A DNA stretch of 32,237 bases. Origin: Tabrizicola sp. Its GTDB lineage: Bacteria > Pseudomonadota > Alphaproteobacteria > Rhodobacterales > Rhodobacteraceae. A program made the translations under genes and the position numbers. The first letter of the stretch is position 1. Every line of letters begins with the position of its first letter. Location: positions 1-32,237 of the forward strand of contig JAEULQ010000097.1 of assembly GCA_016792685.1 (NCBI GenBank). The letters run 5' to 3'. The notes beneath the pieces were generated by a model, which saw nothing but the letters and a program-made list of their open reading frames with translations, was not told the origin of the DNA and made no database searches. This document shows positions 30,715 to 32,237 of this stretch, piece by piece.

Positions 30715-31407
30715 TTACCCCAGCGCGTAGCCCGCGCCGCGTACCGTCCGCACCGGGTCGCCGCCGCCATGCTGCATCAGGCTCTTCCGCAGCCGCCCGA
30801 CATGGACGTCCACGGTCCGGGTATCGACATAGATGTCCCGCCCCCAGACCAGGTCCAGAAGCTGCTCGCGCGAGAATACGCGACCGGGCCGTTCCATCAG
30901 CGTGACCAGAAGCTTGAACTCGGTCGGCCCCAGCTTCAGCACCTTCTCGCCCCGGTAGACCCGGTGGCTTTCCGGGTCGAGCCGGATATCCTCATGCTCA
31001 AGCACGACACCGGCGGTCGAAGGCCGCACGCGGCGCAGTTGCGCCCGGGCGCGGGCCATGAGCTCCAGGACAGAGTAGGGCTTCACCACATAGTCGTCTG
31101 CGCCGGTCTCCAGACCCCGGATCCGGTCCACTTCCTCGGCCCGGGCCGAAAGCATGATGATCGGGATGCCGCGCGTCTCGGGCCGCATCTTCAGACGGCG
31201 GCAAACCTCGATGCCGCTGACCTTCGGCATCATCCAATCCAGGATGATGATATCGGGCTCTTCCTCGTCGACCAGCACCAGGGCGTCTTCACCGTTGTCG
31301 GCCTGGGTCACTGCAAAGCCCTCGGCCTCGAGGTTGTAGGCCAGGACGGTCCGCTGTGCCGGTTCGTCCTCGACCAGCAGCACCCGGGGTTGTCCGTTCT
31401 TTGCCAT
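30715..31407 (-). CDS. phoB: phosphate regulon response regulator PhoB
   Basis: 230 residues: an OmpR/PhoB-type regulator that activates phosphate-starvation genes after phosphorylation by PhoR. The receiver domain has acidic pocket E13-D14, phospho-acceptor D57 (IILDWMMP) and K109 (VVKPYS). The C-terminal winged helix has KLGPTEFKLLVTLMERPGRVFSREQLLDLVWG and the recognition helix TRTVDVHVGRLRKSL. The reading frame stays open far upstream, but ATG 31407 (MAKNGQPRVLLVEDE) gives the normal N-terminus and starts 2 bp after phoU ends. phoR is not in the window. Confidence 0.96.
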   Translation of the reverse strand: MAKNGQPRVLLVEDEPAQRTVLAYNLEAEGFAVTQADNGEDALVLVDEEEPDIIILDWMMPKVSGIEVCRRLKMRPETRGIPIIMLSARAEEVDRIRGLETGADDYVVKPYSVLELMARARAQLRRVRPSTAGVVLEHEDIRLDPESHRVYRGEKVLKLGPTEFKLLVTLMERPGRVFSREQLLDLVWGRDIYVDTRTVDVHVGRLRKSLMQHGGGDPVRTVRGAGYALG

Positions 31408-31409
31408 CC

Positions 31410-32111
31410 TCAGTCCCCCGTTCCCGTGCTGTCGACCTTCGGCCGCTCGTCGCCGGGCATCGCCCCGGTCACCAGGTAGATCACCTGTTCGGCCACCGCC
31501 GTCGCATGGTCGCCCACACGCTCGATGTTCTTGGCGATGAAATGCAGGTGCATGCAGGGCCCGATGTTGCGCGGGTCCTCCATCATGTGGGTCAGGAACT
31601 CGCGGAAGATCGAGTTGTACATCTGGTCGATGTCGCGATCGCGCCGGCGCACGTCCTCGGCCAGCTTCACGTCGCGGCGGATATAGGCATCCAGAGCATC
31701 GGTCAGCATCTGGACCACGGCCTTCGCCAAACGCCGGATCGAGCCGGAAGCCCCGGGCACCGGCGTCATCTGCGCCAGGACCGCCGTCCGCTTCGCCAGG
31801 TTCTTCGCGTAATCCCCGGCCCGCTCCAGCGCGGCGGCGATCTTCATCACGGTCAGCACTGTCCGCAAGTCGCCGGCCGTCGGACCGCGCAGGGCCAGCA
31901 GCATGGCGCATTGCGTGTTGATCTGGTCTTCCAGCCCGTCGATGGCCGCATCACCCGCCCGCACCTGGGCGGCCAGATCCTCGTCGCGGGTATCCAGCGC
32001 TTCTGCGGCATCCAGAAGCGCGGTCTCGACCAGCCCCCCCATGCGCATGACCAGCGCCTGCGCCGACTCGAGGTCACGGTCAAAGGCCGTCAGGATATGT
32101 GCGGTGTTCAT
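31410..32111 (-). CDS. phoU: phosphate signalling complex protein PhoU
   Basis: 233 residues, all-helical with two PhoU repeats. Conserved stretches are LGGLV-like MGGLVETALLDAAEAL at the N-terminus, VLTVMKIAAALERAGDYAKNLAKR in the middle and HFIAKNIERVGDHATAVAEQVIYLVTG near the end; the ERxGD(H/Y)A motifs bind metal in this family. PhoU links the Pst transporter to the PhoR/PhoB two-component system and keeps it silent when phosphate is plentiful. Start at 32111 has an AAGGAGAGA ribosome site, 11 bp after pstB. phoB follows after 2 bp. Confidence 0.96.
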   Translation of the reverse strand: MNTAHILTAFDRDLESAQALVMRMGGLVETALLDAAEALDTRDEDLAAQVRAGDAAIDGLEDQINTQCAMLLALRGPTAGDLRTVLTVMKIAAALERAGDYAKNLAKRTAVLAQMTPVPGASGSIRRLAKAVVQMLTDALDAYIRRDVKLAEDVRRRDRDIDQMYNSIFREFLTHMMEDPRNIGPCMHLHFIAKNIERVGDHATAVAEQVIYLVTGAMPGDERPKVDSTGTGD

Positions 32112-32122
32112 CGTCTCTCTCC

Positions 32123-32237
32123 TTACCCGATGCGGCCGGTGATGTAGGCTTCGGTCCGAGGGTCCTTCGGGTTGGTGAAGATGTCGCCGGTGTCGCCATA
32201 TTCGACCAGGTGGCCCAGATGGAAGAACGCGGTCTTC
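32123..32237 (-). CDS. pstB: phosphate ABC transporter ATP-binding protein PstB, C-terminal end only
   Basis: Only the last 37 codons are inside the window: [19 protein letters not shown] then [17 protein letters not shown] and stop. The [10 protein letters not shown] ending is diagnostic of PstB, the ATPase of the high-affinity phosphate importer. Its position directly upstream of phoU matches the usual pstSCAB-phoU order. The ATP-binding motifs lie beyond the right edge. Confidence 0.93.
   Translation of the reverse strand, partial: KTAFFHLGHLVEYGDTGDIFTNPKDPRTEAYITGRIG

Noticed and set aside
31408-31911. The N-terminal extension of the phoB frame into phoU
   Set aside because: The PhoB receiver domain starts normally at 31407, directly after the phoU stop; the extension is out of frame with phoU and is a shadow.

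Overview
The window is GC-rich (strong G/C bias at third codon positions) and its gene content points to an alphaproteobacterium of the Rhodobacteraceae/Paracoccaceae. The clues are a perfect FNR-type box, a hemP gene behind a strong promoter, the rhodobacterial style of short intergenic hairpin repeats, and the pst-phoU-phoB order. This is inferred from gene content and style; no database search was made. Both ends are cut: a DegT-family aminotransferase runs off the left edge and pstB off the right edge.

Layout. Positions 1-2652 (minus) hold an endonuclease/exonuclease/phosphatase-family gene, a TetA-like MFS transporter and the partial DegT aminotransferase. A DUF2238-like membrane protein lies at 2693-3349 (+) and a gph-like HAD phosphatase at 3452-4102 (-). 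glmU-glmS (4197-7369, +) make UDP-GlcNAc and are followed by an alkD-like DNA alkylation repair gene.

The centrepiece is 8169-21993, an amino-sugar catabolic locus. On the minus strand a HutC-type GntR regulator is translationally coupled to a leaderless family-20 beta-hexosaminidase. Divergently, on the plus strand, come two ABC permeases, a binding protein, an ABC ATPase, a Gfo/Idh/MocA oxidoreductase, a NagB-II-like SIS deaminase, an AgaS-like SIS deaminase, a ROK sugar kinase, a GatZ/KbaZ-family protein (PF08013) and NagA. Together they read as a dual GlcNAc/GalNAc pathway. Imported sugars or oligosaccharides are hydrolysed in the cytoplasm, phosphorylated by the ROK kinase and deacetylated by NagA. 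GlcN-6-P is then deaminated to fructose-6-P by the first SIS protein, and GalN-6-P to tagatose-6-P by AgaS. With neither a tagatose-6-P kinase nor a catalytic aldolase subunit in the locus, the PF08013 protein is a good candidate for direct C4-epimerisation of tagatose-6-P to fructose-6-P.

Right part. A Rhodobacter-type lipoprotein (-) diverges from moaA (+). An unknown 118-aa gene (-) diverges from ppsA (+) across a perfect FNR box. A GNAT acetyltransferase (-) follows, then a hemP gene preceded by an overlapping 38-codon small ORF, with a palindrome inside its promoter. A kinase/class-III aminotransferase pair (+) resembles the hydroxylysine/phosphoethanolamine kinase plus phospho-lyase system. 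Last come phoB, phoU and the end of pstB (-).

Two families of short dispersed intergenic repeats are visible. One carries a hairpin whose stem covaries between copies; the other is G-rich. One member of each family brackets the first SIS gene inside the amino-sugar operon.
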